Shown: positions 1-7,663, counted from the stretch's first letter. The stretch is 13,417 nucleotides of DNA from Campylobacteraceae bacterium (GCA_022758985.1 JAEMQC010000013.1:1-13417); one strand, 5' to 3'. Made by a program: numbers and translations. Notes: generated from the sequence alone by a model not told the origin.

Positions 1-1
1 C

Positions 2-406
2 CTAGAATATCGGACTAAACAAGCATTTTTAACCGCCCATTTTTTTCATTACGCCGAAGATGACAATTTTATTTTGGAGAGTATGCGCTCTTTGTTGACC
101 GACATATTTAGCGAGGTCAGGACCGCATCGAACGGCATAGAGGCTCTTGAGATACTTGCCAAAGAGAGCTTTGACATCATACTAACGGATGCGATTATGC
201 CGCACATGGACGGCATAGACCTGATAAAAAGAGTAAAAAAAGAGTTTCCGAAAATAACGATAGGACTAATAAGCGCCGTCGATGATGAGTCGATCGAAGA
301 GTTCAAAAAACTGGGAGTCGAGCAGTTTATACCAAAACCGGTAAGCCCTCCGGAGCTTTTTGGTGCGCTATTTAATCTATGCGAGCTTGCCAAACAAAAA
401 AATTAA
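2..406 (+). CDS. Response regulator receiver-domain protein (5' end outside the window)
   Basis: The reading frame is open from base 2 to the TAA at 404-406, giving 134 visible residues. A CheY-like receiver fold can be followed: acidic pocket E19-D20-D21 (YAEDDN), phosphoacceptor D63 in the ILTDAIMPHMDG segment, a serine at about 91 (ISA) in the usual Thr/Ser position, and K112 in IPKPV. Spacings of about 43 and 49 residues between these sites match the family. The only in-window start codon, TTG at 74, would remove the acidic pocket, so the real start lies left of base 1. The protein ends about 20 residues after the KP motif with no DNA-binding or enzymatic output domain, so it is either a single-domain regulator or the C-terminal receiver of a larger protein such as a hybrid kinase. 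The partner kinase and target are not visible. Identity as a receiver is secure; pathway is unknown. Confidence 0.85.
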   Translation, partial: LEYRTKQAFLTAHFFHYAEDDNFILESMRSLLTDIFSEVRTASNGIEALEILAKESFDIILTDAIMPHMDGIDLIKRVKKEFPKITIGLISAVDDESIEEFKKLGVEQFIPKPVSPPELFGALFNLCELAKQKN

Positions 407-417
407 CCGCTTTTTAT

Positions 418-423
418 TATAAT
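418..423 (+). promoter_or_regulatory. Probable sigma-70 -10 box for the mobB-fbp-metG operon
   Basis: A perfect TATAAT lies in the 41-base gap between the response-regulator stop and the mobB ATG, 24 bases upstream of that ATG. It is preceded by a T-rich stretch (411-415). No -35 hexamer is apparent, which fits the known weak -35 requirement of Campylobacter housekeeping promoters. The assignment rests on sequence and position only. Confidence 0.45.
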
Positions 424-447
424 TTGGTAAAAAATAAAAAGAATAAG

Positions 448-942
448 ATGAAAATAGCGGTAGCATTTACTGGACCATCAAACAGTGGAAAAACAACGGC
501 GATAGTAAAAATCGCCGAAAGATTGAAAGAAGCCCATAAGGTGGCGATTATAAAAAACGACCCTAAAGACAAAGCCGTATTCGACACGGAGGGGAAAGAT
601 AGCAGCAAGTTTTTTGCGACGGGGGCAAATGTAGTCGTCAGGAGTCCTTCCAGAACTACGATGTTTAAAAACGAACCTTCCAGTCTGGATGAGATCATAG
701 CGATGCTCGGCAACTTCGACGTACTTCTGGTTGAAGGACTTAAGACATTACCGATTCCGAGAATCGGGATTTTTAGGGGCTCTTTAGATCCTGATTATTT
801 CGGTTTCGTCAAAGCGATAGCCATAGACGACAGTGTAGACATATCAAAATACGACGTCCCAAAAGAGCTGGAGATACTGGATCTAAACAACACCGAAAAA
901 ATAGTAGAGTGGATTTTTAAAAACGCAAAGGAAATACGATGA
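448..942 (+). CDS. mobB: Molybdopterin-guanine dinucleotide biosynthesis adapter protein MobB
   Basis: This 164-residue protein is a small P-loop GTPase of the MobB family, thought to assist MobA in attaching GMP to molybdopterin for cytoplasmic loading of molybdoenzymes. Visible motifs are Walker A GPSNSGKT at residues 9-16, the FDTEGKDS segment at 45-52, which resembles the D-x-x-GKDS motif of MobB, and a Walker-B-like DVLLVEGLK at 91-99 followed by R110. The frame is open further upstream, to an ATG at 379 inside the preceding gene, but the start at 448 puts the P-loop at the usual distance from the N-terminus and lies just downstream of a good -10 box; only a weak purine-rich ribosome site (AAAAAGAATAAG) precedes it. 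Its stop overlaps the fbp start as ATGA, so translation is probably coupled. No mobA is in the window. The partner in FdhA/NapA-type enzyme maturation is inferred from the family. Confidence 0.85.
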   Translation: MKIAVAFTGPSNSGKTTAIVKIAERLKEAHKVAIIKNDPKDKAVFDTEGKDSSKFFATGANVVVRSPSRTTMFKNEPSSLDEIIAMLGNFDVLLVEGLKTLPIPRIGIFRGSLDPDYFGFVKAIAIDDSVDISKYDVPKELEILDLNNTEKIVEWIFKNAKEIR

Positions 943-1784
943 CAGAGGTTATAGAGGCTATAAAACGAAGCGCTTTTAGAATCCAGGAGGCAATAGCGTA
1001 CGACGATACAGGATACGCCGAGAATGAAAACGCAAGCGGCGACGTACAACTCAAACTAGACATTAAAAGCGACTATATAATTCAAGAAGAGCTCGCAAAA
1101 GTAAAAAGCGTAAAAGCCGTGGCCAGCGAAGAAAAAGAGACGGTCGATATGCTAAACGAAGGCGGCAAATATCTTATCGGATACGACCCACTTGATGGCT
1201 CGAGCCTAATTGACACAAACCTATCGGTTGGTTCGATATTTGGTATATACGAAGACGATTTTTCGGGTCCAAATATCAAGGCGGCGGTCTATATAGTATA
1301 CGGTCCGAGAGTAGAAATGGTAATAGCCACAGACACGGTGGAGCTATATAGGCTTGACAAAAATAGCGAATTCAAGTTTATCCAGACGGTGCATCTGCAC
1401 GAAAAAGGGAAACTGAACGCATCCGGAGGCACTCAAGCAAAGTGGCCGTCATACCACAAGGCAATGATAGACACGCTATTTGCAGAGGGGTATCGTCTTA
1501 GATATTCGGGCGGTATGGTGCCAGATCTTCATCAAATCCTCGTAAAAGGCGGCGGCCTATTTAGTTATCCGGGCACGCTCGACAAGCCGGAAGGCAAACT
1601 GAGAATGGTATTTGAGGTTTTCCCTTTTGCGTTTGTATACGAAAAAGCGGGCGGTAAAGCGGTAGACGGGCATAGAAGACTACTGGAGCTAAGTCCAAAA
1701 GACCACCACTCTACGACGCCGTGCTTTTTTGGCTCCAACTACGAAATAAACAAGGTCCTCGATGTCTACTCCAAAATCGTCTGA
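939..1784 (+). CDS. fbp: Class I fructose-1,6-bisphosphatase
   Basis: This 281-residue enzyme hydrolyses fructose 1,6-bisphosphate to fructose 6-phosphate in gluconeogenesis, an important step for bacteria that grow on amino acids and organic acids. Metal-binding motifs are the SEE triad (S63-E64-E65) and DPLDGSS at 83-89. The sugar-phosphate-binding segment YSGGMVPDLHQIL starts at 189, and KLRMVFEVFP at 220-229 carries the last metal ligand E226, followed by EKAGG. All catalytic residues expected of the class I family appear intact. It is shorter than the E. coli and mammalian enzymes (about 330 residues); most of the difference appears to be at the N-terminus, where AMP binds in regulated members, so AMP inhibition may be reduced (inference). 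It overlaps mobB by 4 bases and the next gene by 23 bases. Confidence 0.95.
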   Translation: MTEVIEAIKRSAFRIQEAIAYDDTGYAENENASGDVQLKLDIKSDYIIQEELAKVKSVKAVASEEKETVDMLNEGGKYLIGYDPLDGSSLIDTNLSVGSIFGIYEDDFSGPNIKAAVYIVYGPRVEMVIATDTVELYRLDKNSEFKFIQTVHLHEKGKLNASGGTQAKWPSYHKAMIDTLFAEGYRLRYSGGMVPDLHQILVKGGGLFSYPGTLDKPEGKLRMVFEVFPFAFVYEKAGGKAVDGHRRLLELSPKDHHSTTPCFFGSNYEINKVLDVYSKIV

Positions 1785-1998
1785 GAAAAAAGACGTTTTC
1801 GAAGAGGCGCTTGACGCAAAACTGGATATTTTGACCGAGTGCCAAGCGTCTAACAACGCTATCGTTGTTTTTGACGGCAAATCGTACGGTTCTTGCATGC
1901 CATGCCCCAAAATAATAGGATGTGAGACAAGGCGCTCATACGTAGCCGCAGTTTACAACTCGATGAGCAAAGGTAGCACCGGCGGGTTTGAATTTTAA
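1762..1998 (+). CDS. Small four-cysteine protein of unknown function
   Basis: A 78-residue protein with no signal peptide or membrane segment. It contains four cysteines: C27, then C45-x2-C48-x5-C54 (SCMPCPKIIGCE), followed by a conserved-looking tail RRSYVAAVYNSMSKG and ending GGFEF. The cysteine spacing would suit a zinc or iron-sulfur site, but this is inference. As I recall, short proteins with a similar YV-AVY-SM-KG tail sit between fbp and metG in other Campylobacter genomes, so this is probably a real lineage-specific family rather than a chance frame. The ATG at 1762 has AAGG six bases upstream (1752-1755) and overlaps the end of fbp, consistent with coupled translation. The N-terminal 25 residues are charged and of low conservation appearance. 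Function unknown. Confidence 0.75.
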   Translation: MSTPKSSEKKDVFEEALDAKLDILTECQASNNAIVVFDGKSYGSCMPCPKIIGCETRRSYVAAVYNSMSKGSTGGFEF

Positions 1999-2025
1999 AT
2001 TTTTAATAGACTAGGATAGCTTTTT

Positions 2026-3933
2026 ATGAAACACGACCATTTTTATCTTACCACTCCAATTTACTACGTTAACGACGCTCCTCACATAGGGCACGCATAC
2101 ACTACCATCATAGCTGACACTATGGCTAGATATGCGCGACTAAAAGGGTGCAATACGTTTTTTTTGACAGGCACCGACGAGCACGGCCAAAAAATAGAGG
2201 AGTCCGCAAAGGCCAGAGGCAAAAACGCAAAAGAGTGGGCAGACGAAAATAGCGAAAAATTCAAAACACTTTGGGATGATTTTGGAATTAGCTACGACAA
2301 ATTCATAAGAACGACTGACGAAGAGCATAAACTAGGCGTGCAGGCGGCGTTTCAAAAGATGTGGGACAAAGGCGACATCTACAAAGGCGAGTTCGAAGGC
2401 AACTACTGTGTATCATGCGAGACGTTTTTTACGAATACGCAGCTCGTAAACGATGAATTCTGCCCTGATTGCGGCAAGCCGACAAGCGTACTAAAAGAGG
2501 AGAACTATTTTTTTAGACTATCAAAATACGAAAAACAGCTTATCGACTGGTATAGCCAAAATGAAGAGTGCATACTCCCAAAATCAAAGAAAAACGAAGT
2601 CGTAAAATTCGTAGAAGGCGGATTAAGAGATCTCTCTATCACAAGAACCAGCTTCGAATGGGGTATAAAGTTGCCAGACAACATAGGCGACGATAAGCAC
2701 GTCATATATGTTTGGCTCGACGCCCTGCTAAACTATGTAACGGCGCTAGGCTACGGCACCGATGAGAAAAACATGGAGTATTGGCCGGCGAACCTACAAA
2801 TAGTCGGCAAAGACATCCTAAAATTCCACGCAATATACTGGCCCGCCTTCCTTTTAAGCCTAGATTTGCCGCTTCCAAAACACATAGCCGCACACGGCTG
2901 GTGGACTAGAGACGGTGAGAAGATGAGCAAATCGAAAGGCAACGTCGTAAACCCAAAAGAGATAGCCGACGCATACGGTCTTGAAAACTTCAGATATTTT
3001 CTTCTTAGAGAGGTACCGTTCGGGCAGGACGGAGACTTCTCCAGAAGAGCGCTTATAGATAGAATAAATTCGGATCTGGCAAACGATCTTGGAAACCTGC
3101 TAAGTAGAACGATAGGCATGAGCGACAAATATTTCGGACTCAACATAGAACTAAAAGATTTATACACATACCACAAAGAGGATATGGCTAAAATAGACGA
3201 GATAACGGCTTGTCTGGAGCCGCTTTTGTACGGGATGCAAACGCATAGGTATCTGGAAGAGATATGGAAGATGCTCGGTGTCGCAAACAAAGCCATAGAC
3301 ACTGTAGCGCCTTGGAATAAAATGAAAGAGGGCAAAGAAGCCGAAGCTATGGCTCTAATAGCGCTGTGCGTAAACGTGCTAGCCAGAGCCGCACTGCTTT
3401 TGTCTCCAATCATGCCAAATAAAATGAACGAGGTCGCATCGGCTATAGGTTTTGAGATAAACACTCAAAACTTTGAAAAGCTGATATACGAAAAATCGCC
3501 GCTAGCCTCCTCAAAACTATCAAAGGTAACGGCACTATTCCCGAGAATAGAAGAGATTATCGAAGAGGCGCCAAAGCAAGTCGAAGAAGCAAAAAAAGAG
3601 GAGAAAAAATACGTCTCCATAGACCATTTCTTCGAAACAGAGCTGAAAGTCGGCACCGTACTTGAAGCCGAAAATGCCCCTAAAAGCTCGAAACTTCTCA
3701 TATTAAAAGTTGATTTGGGCGACGGAGATATTAGGCAGATAGTCGCCGGGATAAGAGAGAGCTACACGGCCCAGTCGCTTATCGGAACGCAAGTATGCGT
3801 AGTCGCAAACCTAAAACCGGCCAAGATAATGGGCGTGATAAGCGAAGGAATGCTTCTTGCCGCAAAAGATGCAAACGGGTTAACCTTAATTAGACCAGAA
3901 ACTCCAAAACAAAGCGGCTCAAAAATAGGATGA
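2026..3933 (+). CDS. metG: Methionyl-tRNA synthetase with C-terminal tRNA-binding domain
   Basis: This 635-residue class I aminoacyl-tRNA synthetase charges tRNA-Met and initiator tRNA with methionine in the cytoplasm. The HIGH signature is at residues 20-23 (APHIGHAY) and KMSKS at 299-303. A single zinc knuckle is formed by C128-x2-C131 and C146-x2-C149 in the connective-peptide region. The helical anticodon-binding domain follows (about 350-500), with WKMLGVANKAIDTVAPW as a recognisable block. After a charged linker rich in E and K, residues from about 529 form an EMAP-II/OB-fold tRNA-binding domain (DHFFETELKVGTV, then IRQIVAGI), which normally also mediates dimerisation. The ATG at 2026 has AGGATA at 2013-2018. 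It lies 27 bases after the small Cys gene and overlaps the next gene by ATGA. All key motifs are intact. Confidence 0.97.
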   Translation: MKHDHFYLTTPIYYVNDAPHIGHAYTTIIADTMARYARLKGCNTFFLTGTDEHGQKIEESAKARGKNAKEWADENSEKFKTLWDDFGISYDKFIRTTDEEHKLGVQAAFQKMWDKGDIYKGEFEGNYCVSCETFFTNTQLVNDEFCPDCGKPTSVLKEENYFFRLSKYEKQLIDWYSQNEECILPKSKKNEVVKFVEGGLRDLSITRTSFEWGIKLPDNIGDDKHVIYVWLDALLNYVTALGYGTDEKNMEYWPANLQIVGKDILKFHAIYWPAFLLSLDLPLPKHIAAHGWWTRDGEKMSKSKGNVVNPKEIADAYGLENFRYFLLREVPFGQDGDFSRRALIDRINSDLANDLGNLLSRTIGMSDKYFGLNIELKDLYTYHKEDMAKIDEITACLEPLLYGMQTHRYLEEIWKMLGVANKAIDTVAPWNKMKEGKEAEAMALIALCVNVLARAALLLSPIMPNKMNEVASAIGFEINTQNFEKLIYEKSPLASSKLSKVTALFPRIEEIIEEAPKQVEEAKKEEKKYVSIDHFFETELKVGTVLEAENAPKSSKLLILKVDLGDGDIRQIVAGIRESYTAQSLIGTQVCVVANLKPAKIMGVISEGMLLAAKDANGLTLIRPETPKQSGSKIG

Positions 3934-4952
3934 GAATAGAAAACGTCGTAGCCCTAACAAGAGGGGATATAAAAACAACTCCCTCAATAACATACTTCGA
4001 AGATATAAAATTAAACTATCTGCATGTTAGGCGCGGCGATCTATTTATAGCATTTAACCAAGAAGAGGCCGTAAAAGCTATATACAACGGCGCTTACGGC
4101 GTGATATACGACTCCGACGAGATAACCCCAACCGACCCGGAAGTTGCTTTTATCAAAGTAAGGGATGCTTCTGTTGCCGCTTTTAGCCTTGCCAGATACG
4201 GGATGCTCAAAAAAAGCTTTAGATTTGTGAGCGTGGACGAGGTAACGCTCGAAATAATCAAAAAGCTAAATAAATCCAAAAACGTAGAATTTATCTACAA
4301 AAATGACGTAAGAGGGCTTTTTTCTCTAATAAAAAATGATGACGCAACTATAGTATTCGGCTGTGACGAAGAATTTTTGTCGGGGCTCACGACCGATACC
4401 GTGGAGCATTTCATAGCCCCAAAAGAGTGCAAACTGCAAATTATTGCATCCACGCTTTTTGAGAGCACGGTATTTATAGATAATGCGAGCGTCAGGGTCA
4501 AACTTCCGGAGTTTCAGCTCAAATATCTGGAGAACGCTATTAAAATCATGTCCGAAATGGGGTTGGACTACGATTTGAACGGGCTTACGTTTACCGAATT
4601 TTTTGATCCGGTATTCGTAGATAATTTCTTATACGCCAAAGAGTTTGGCAAAACATCCAAGGTTATTATTTTTGCAAAATACTTGGATAACCAATTTTTA
4701 AGGGAAACTCTAAATTATTTAGCCAAAAACACTAAATGGGCAAGAAATCTATACATATTCCCTCTGGCTTTGCAAAATATCGAAGATAAAGATATAATTA
4801 TTACACTATACGGCTCCGAACGAGAGCTTCGAGACATTCTAGAAGAGAACGATTTCAACTTTGCATTCGTTGTCGGCAGCGAAAAAGAGAGACTAGTAAA
4901 AGTGAGAAAAGAGAACAATTTGTTCTCGTTTGACTTTAACGAAAAGGATTGA
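3930..4952 (+). CDS. Mur-ligase-like protein lacking the ATP-binding P-loop (probable pseudoenzyme)
   Basis: A 340-residue soluble protein that would usually be labelled hypothetical. Residues about 25-92 read like the N-terminal domain of MurF/MurE: LHVRRGDLFIAF corresponds to the R-x-x-x-G-D-LF-A motif, then EAVKAIYNGAYGVIYDSD resembles the A-x-x-GA-x-x-VI segment, and FIKVRDASVAAFSLAR resembles the V-x-D-x-x-x-A-x-x-x-LA helix. Where a Mur ligase has TGTNGKT, this protein has FVSVDEVTLEIIKKL (99-113), with no Walker A. A later segment, LKYLENAIKIMSEMGLDYDLNGL (198-219), resembles the N-A-x-AA-x-A-x-x-x-LG helix-strand that closes the central domain. The remainder could be a reduced C-terminal domain. 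I therefore infer a degenerate Mur ligase or repurposed relative with no ATP-dependent ligase activity; the resemblance is judged by eye. Start ATG overlaps the metG stop; the antiporter gene follows by 4 bases. Confidence 0.6.
   Translation: MRIENVVALTRGDIKTTPSITYFEDIKLNYLHVRRGDLFIAFNQEEAVKAIYNGAYGVIYDSDEITPTDPEVAFIKVRDASVAAFSLARYGMLKKSFRFVSVDEVTLEIIKKLNKSKNVEFIYKNDVRGLFSLIKNDDATIVFGCDEEFLSGLTTDTVEHFIAPKECKLQIIASTLFESTVFIDNASVRVKLPEFQLKYLENAIKIMSEMGLDYDLNGLTFTEFFDPVFVDNFLYAKEFGKTSKVIIFAKYLDNQFLRETLNYLAKNTKWARNLYIFPLALQNIEDKDIIITLYGSERELRDILEENDFNFAFVVGSEKERLVKVRKENNLFSFDFNEKD
4944..4948 (+). promoter_or_regulatory. Ribosome binding site AAGGA that sets the antiporter start
   Basis: AAGGA sits eight bases before the TTG at 4957, inside the last codons of the preceding gene. 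It supports the TTG at 4957 over the TTG at 4930, which has no comparable site and would overlap the previous gene by 23 bases. Confidence 0.6.
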
Positions 4953-4956
4953 TATT

Positions 4957-6165
4957 TTGGACAGTTCCCCCATACCCCAGAATAGCGCACACTCTACCAA
5001 ACTTACAACAAATCAACGTATCAGATATTTTATAGAAGACTATTGGGATATTTTTTTCGGTGTTATATCCGGCGTTTTGGCCTACAAACTCCACATTGAA
5101 GGCAGCTATGCGCTATCTGCTTTTGCAAGTGCAATGGCTATTATCTTCTTCTCCATTACGGTATCGGAAATAGCCGAAATATTAGCCGATAGACTAAAAG
5201 AGCCGCTTGGCAGCTTTGTTCTTACGTTTAGCGCCGTAGTGGTTGAGATACTGCTTTTATTTATGGTGCTTTTAGAGAGATCGGACGGCTTATCAAGCAT
5301 GGCAGCCGATACCGTCAAAGGCGGTATTATCTCCGCAGTAATAGTAGATATGAACCTATTACTTGGACTCTCGGTGCTAGTAGGCGGGCTTGCGTACAAA
5401 ATGCAAGAACACAACGAAGAGACCTCCGGAAGCTATATCACCATACTTCTAGTAACGGCTTGCGTACTTCTGGTTCCGAGTATTCTGGCGCTTACAAACC
5501 ATAATGCAAAAGTACTAAATAAAGCAAGCGTACTTGTAGCCATACTACTTTTTGCGTACTACATAGTCATTCTTATTTTTCAAACAAAAACACATATAAA
5601 CTTTTTCAAGGCTACGGCTCGCAGCAGGCTTCTTAGATTTAAAAAGAGAATGCAAGATAGAGAAAATGGCGAAGAGGAAGAGGAAGAGATAGACCACTAT
5701 ATATTCGAAAGAATGCCTACTGCCGTAAACTTTTTATTTATGACAGGCTTTATTTTGATTATCGGTCTACTGGCCGAGTTTTTGGCGATGGATGGCCTTA
5801 AAACATCGGTAAACCTCGGCATATCACCTGCAGTAGCAGGTCTTATCATAGCATTCATAGCCGTTGCCCCGGAATTCTTTACTGCGATCAGAGCCGCCAG
5901 AAACGATGAACCGCAACGTGTGATAAACATAGCCATGGGTGCATCCACAGTTACGATACTAGTAACAGTGCCTATGCTTCTTCTACTCGCAAAACTTTAC
6001 AATATAGAACTACCTCTAAACTTTAACACTCTAGAGATAGGCGCACTAATATTCACTGTTCTTCTCGCATGGAAAACAACCCAGAACGGGATTACGGACT
6101 ACCTAGAGGGGATTAGCCATCTTGTATTCTTCTTTGCCTATATGCTTTTAGCGGCTTATTTTTAA
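4957..6165 (+). CDS. ChaA-type Ca2+(Na+)/H+ antiporter, CaCA superfamily
   Basis: A 402-residue inner-membrane protein with about ten or eleven hydrophobic segments in two homologous halves. The first alpha-repeat is ADRLKEPLGSFVLTFSAVVVE (77-97), closely matching the ChaA pattern GEP-G-L-LT-SAVV-E; IFQTKTH (207-213) is also a ChaA-like signature. The second repeat is IAVAPEFFTAIRAARNDEPQ (301-320) and then RVINIAMGAS (321-330), with E306 as the expected ion-binding acid. The halves are joined by a basic-then-acidic cytoplasmic linker with a run of six glutamates (239-244) near 234-247. Family members exchange Ca2+, Na+ or K+ for protons in calcium or alkaline-pH homeostasis; which ion is used cannot be told from sequence. 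Start chosen as TTG 4957 because of the AAGGA site. It is the last gene of the operon, ending 2 bases from the convergent queC stop with no recognisable hairpin terminator between them. Confidence 0.85.
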   Translation: MDSSPIPQNSAHSTKLTTNQRIRYFIEDYWDIFFGVISGVLAYKLHIEGSYALSAFASAMAIIFFSITVSEIAEILADRLKEPLGSFVLTFSAVVVEILLLFMVLLERSDGLSSMAADTVKGGIISAVIVDMNLLLGLSVLVGGLAYKMQEHNEETSGSYITILLVTACVLLVPSILALTNHNAKVLNKASVLVAILLFAYYIVILIFQTKTHINFFKATARSRLLRFKKRMQDRENGEEEEEEIDHYIFERMPTAVNFLFMTGFILIIGLLAEFLAMDGLKTSVNLGISPAVAGLIIAFIAVAPEFFTAIRAARNDEPQRVINIAMGASTVTILVTVPMLLLLAKLYNIELPLNFNTLEIGALIFTVLLAWKTTQNGITDYLEGISHLVFFFAYMLLAAYF

Positions 6166-6167
6166 CC

Positions 6168-6836
6168 CTAAACCGTTTTGTAGGGGATTTTATCCTCTAC
6201 TCCGGCCTCTTCAAAACCCCTTAGCCTAAGCCTACAGCTATCACAAACACCGCAAGCGATCTGTTCGTTTTGATAGCAACTCCACGTCAAAGAGAGGTCA
6301 ACTCCTCTATTGATTCCTTCCGCCACTATCTCTTTTTTATATTTATGCAAAAGCGGCGCAAATATTTTAATGACGGTCTCTTTTTTTGTCCCCTCGTTTG
6401 CGCACGCTTCGAAAGACGACAAAAAACTCTCCGTACAATCCGGATACCCGCTACTATCCTCTTCTACAGCACCGATTACTATGGCCTCGGCATCCTCTTT
6501 TTCGGCTATAGCGGTAGCGACAGATAAAAATATTCCGTTGCGAAAAGGCACGTATGTTACCGGCACACCCTCTTCTATTCCCCCAATCGGAACGGCTATA
6601 CTTTTATCCGTAAGAGCAGAACCACCTACGTTTTTAAAAAAAGGAAGGTCAATCTCGTATTTTTGCAAAACTTCAAGAGAGTCCGATACTGCCCTAAATG
6701 CCTCCAGCTCTCTAGCCTCCGTCCTCTGTCCGTAGTTAAAATGCACGGCCACTATACCATATCCTTCGTCCTTGGCTATTCTTGCGGCCACAGCGCTATC
6801 CATACCTCCAGAAATTATACATACCGCTTTTTTCAT
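6168..6836 (-). CDS. queC: 7-cyano-7-deazaguanine synthase QueC
   Basis: A 222-residue enzyme that converts 7-carboxy-7-deazaguanine, ammonia and ATP to preQ0, the precursor of queuosine in tRNA wobble positions. The N-terminal PP-loop ATP-pyrophosphatase motif SGGMDS is at residues 9-14, followed by HFNYGQRTEAREL, the usual QueC block. PVTYVPFRNGIFLSVA is also characteristic. The C-terminal zinc site is complete: C187, C195, C198 and C201 (WSCYQNE then CGVCDSC). Length matches the family. Its ATG overlaps the TGA of the ydcF-like gene as ATGA, so it is the third gene of a purM-ydcF-like-queC unit. No queD or queE is in the window. Confidence 0.96.
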   Translation of the reverse strand: MKKAVCIISGGMDSAVAARIAKDEGYGIVAVHFNYGQRTEARELEAFRAVSDSLEVLQKYEIDLPFFKNVGGSALTDKSIAVPIGGIEEGVPVTYVPFRNGIFLSVATAIAEKEDAEAIVIGAVEEDSSGYPDCTESFLSSFEACANEGTKKETVIKIFAPLLHKYKKEIVAEGINRGVDLSLTWSCYQNEQIACGVCDSCRLRLRGFEEAGVEDKIPYKTV

Positions 6837-7663
6837 TTAACACTTCCTTTATCAACCAAAAAAAACTTCAGTAGACCGATATATTCATGAATAGCACAAA
6901 GAGAGTTTTCTATATTTTTAAACGTAGGCAAAAACGTAAAATAAGATATGCCTGAAGGCTTAGTTTTAAAATCGACCGCATAAGGGATTACGCCAAATCC
7001 GTTTTTTTCAAAAACAATCTTTGCTCTTTTCATATGAAAAGCAGACGTTACCAGAACTATTCTAGGTTTTTCTATGCCGTTTTGCCTCATTAGCTCCATT
7101 GAGTTTTTTGCATTTTGAAGAGTATTTTCGCTTTTATCGTCATAGACTACGCCAAACCCGCCGTTTAGCGTCACCGTAGAAGGTCTAGCAAAGCCAAAAG
7201 AATCAGCGAGTCTATTTGCGCTCTCCTTTGCTGCCTCAGCTTCAGTTATACCGTCTCTTTGCGCAAACCCGCCGCCTGCAAATATAAGCGGCAGATCATG
7301 TTTTTTTGCAAGCGCCAGCGCTTCGACAAATCTTTTGTAGCTTATAGAGTCTAGCTTGCTATCTGGCACATCAGCATTTGCACCTCCTCCCAAAACTATA
7401 ACGGCATCCGGTTTGAAATTTAACACTGAGGCTTTTCGGTATTCATTTTCTAGAGGCTCGAGCAGTAATTTGACAGACAATTCGGTGGAGAGAAAATAAA
7501 AAAGAGCGACAAAAGAGACGAAGAGCCATCTGACCCTTCGAACAAACAAAGACGATATAAAAAACAGAAGTATGAAAATAAGCGGAGACAAAAATAGGTA
7601 ATTAAAAACTTGCGAAGCGATAAAAGAAGGACTCAAATCAGACCAGCCTAACCTCTTTTTCAC
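6833..7663 (-). CDS. YdcF/ElyC-like DUF218 membrane protein
   Basis: A 276-residue protein with two N-terminal membrane helices (about residues 24-40 and 46-60) and a soluble DUF218 domain. Visible DUF218 features are PDAVIVLGGGA (85-95), LIFAGGG (126-132), the EAEAA motif (141-145), SENTLQNA (178-185) and VTSAFHMKRA (205-214). The arrangement matches E. coli ElyC, a factor connected with envelope and lipid-carrier/peptidoglycan maintenance; the biochemical role of the family is still poorly defined. The first possible start is GTG at 7663, overlapping purM by 26 bases. A TTG at 7636, just after the purM stop, would give 267 residues starting nearer the first helix, and is a real alternative since neither has a strong ribosome site. 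Transcribed with purM upstream and queC downstream. Confidence 0.8.
   Translation of the reverse strand: MKKRLGWSDLSPSFIASQVFNYLFLSPLIFILLFFISSLFVRRVRWLFVSFVALFYFLSTELSVKLLLEPLENEYRKASVLNFKPDAVIVLGGGANADVPDSKLDSISYKRFVEALALAKKHDLPLIFAGGGFAQRDGITEAEAAKESANRLADSFGFARPSTVTLNGGFGVVYDDKSENTLQNAKNSMELMRQNGIEKPRIVLVTSAFHMKRAKIVFEKNGFGVIPYAVDFKTKPSGISYFTFLPTFKNIENSLCAIHEYIGLLKFFLVDKGSVK

Noticed and set aside
74..406. Receiver protein starting at TTG 74
   Set aside because: This start would remove the acidic pocket (ED-D) needed for Mg2+ binding, while the frame remains open upstream to the window edge.
379..447. Extended mobB start at 379
   Set aside because: It would overlap the upstream gene, lie upstream of the promoter box and add 23 low-complexity residues ahead of the P-loop; ATG 448 is preferred.
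2751..3464. 237-codon open frame on the minus strand
   Set aside because: It lies entirely within metG, is antisense to a fully conserved enzyme, and its translation is Ser/Phe/Leu-rich with no recognisable domain; a shadow frame.
6310..6735. 141-codon open frame on the plus strand
   Set aside because: Antisense to queC, whose motifs are complete; no independent coding evidence.
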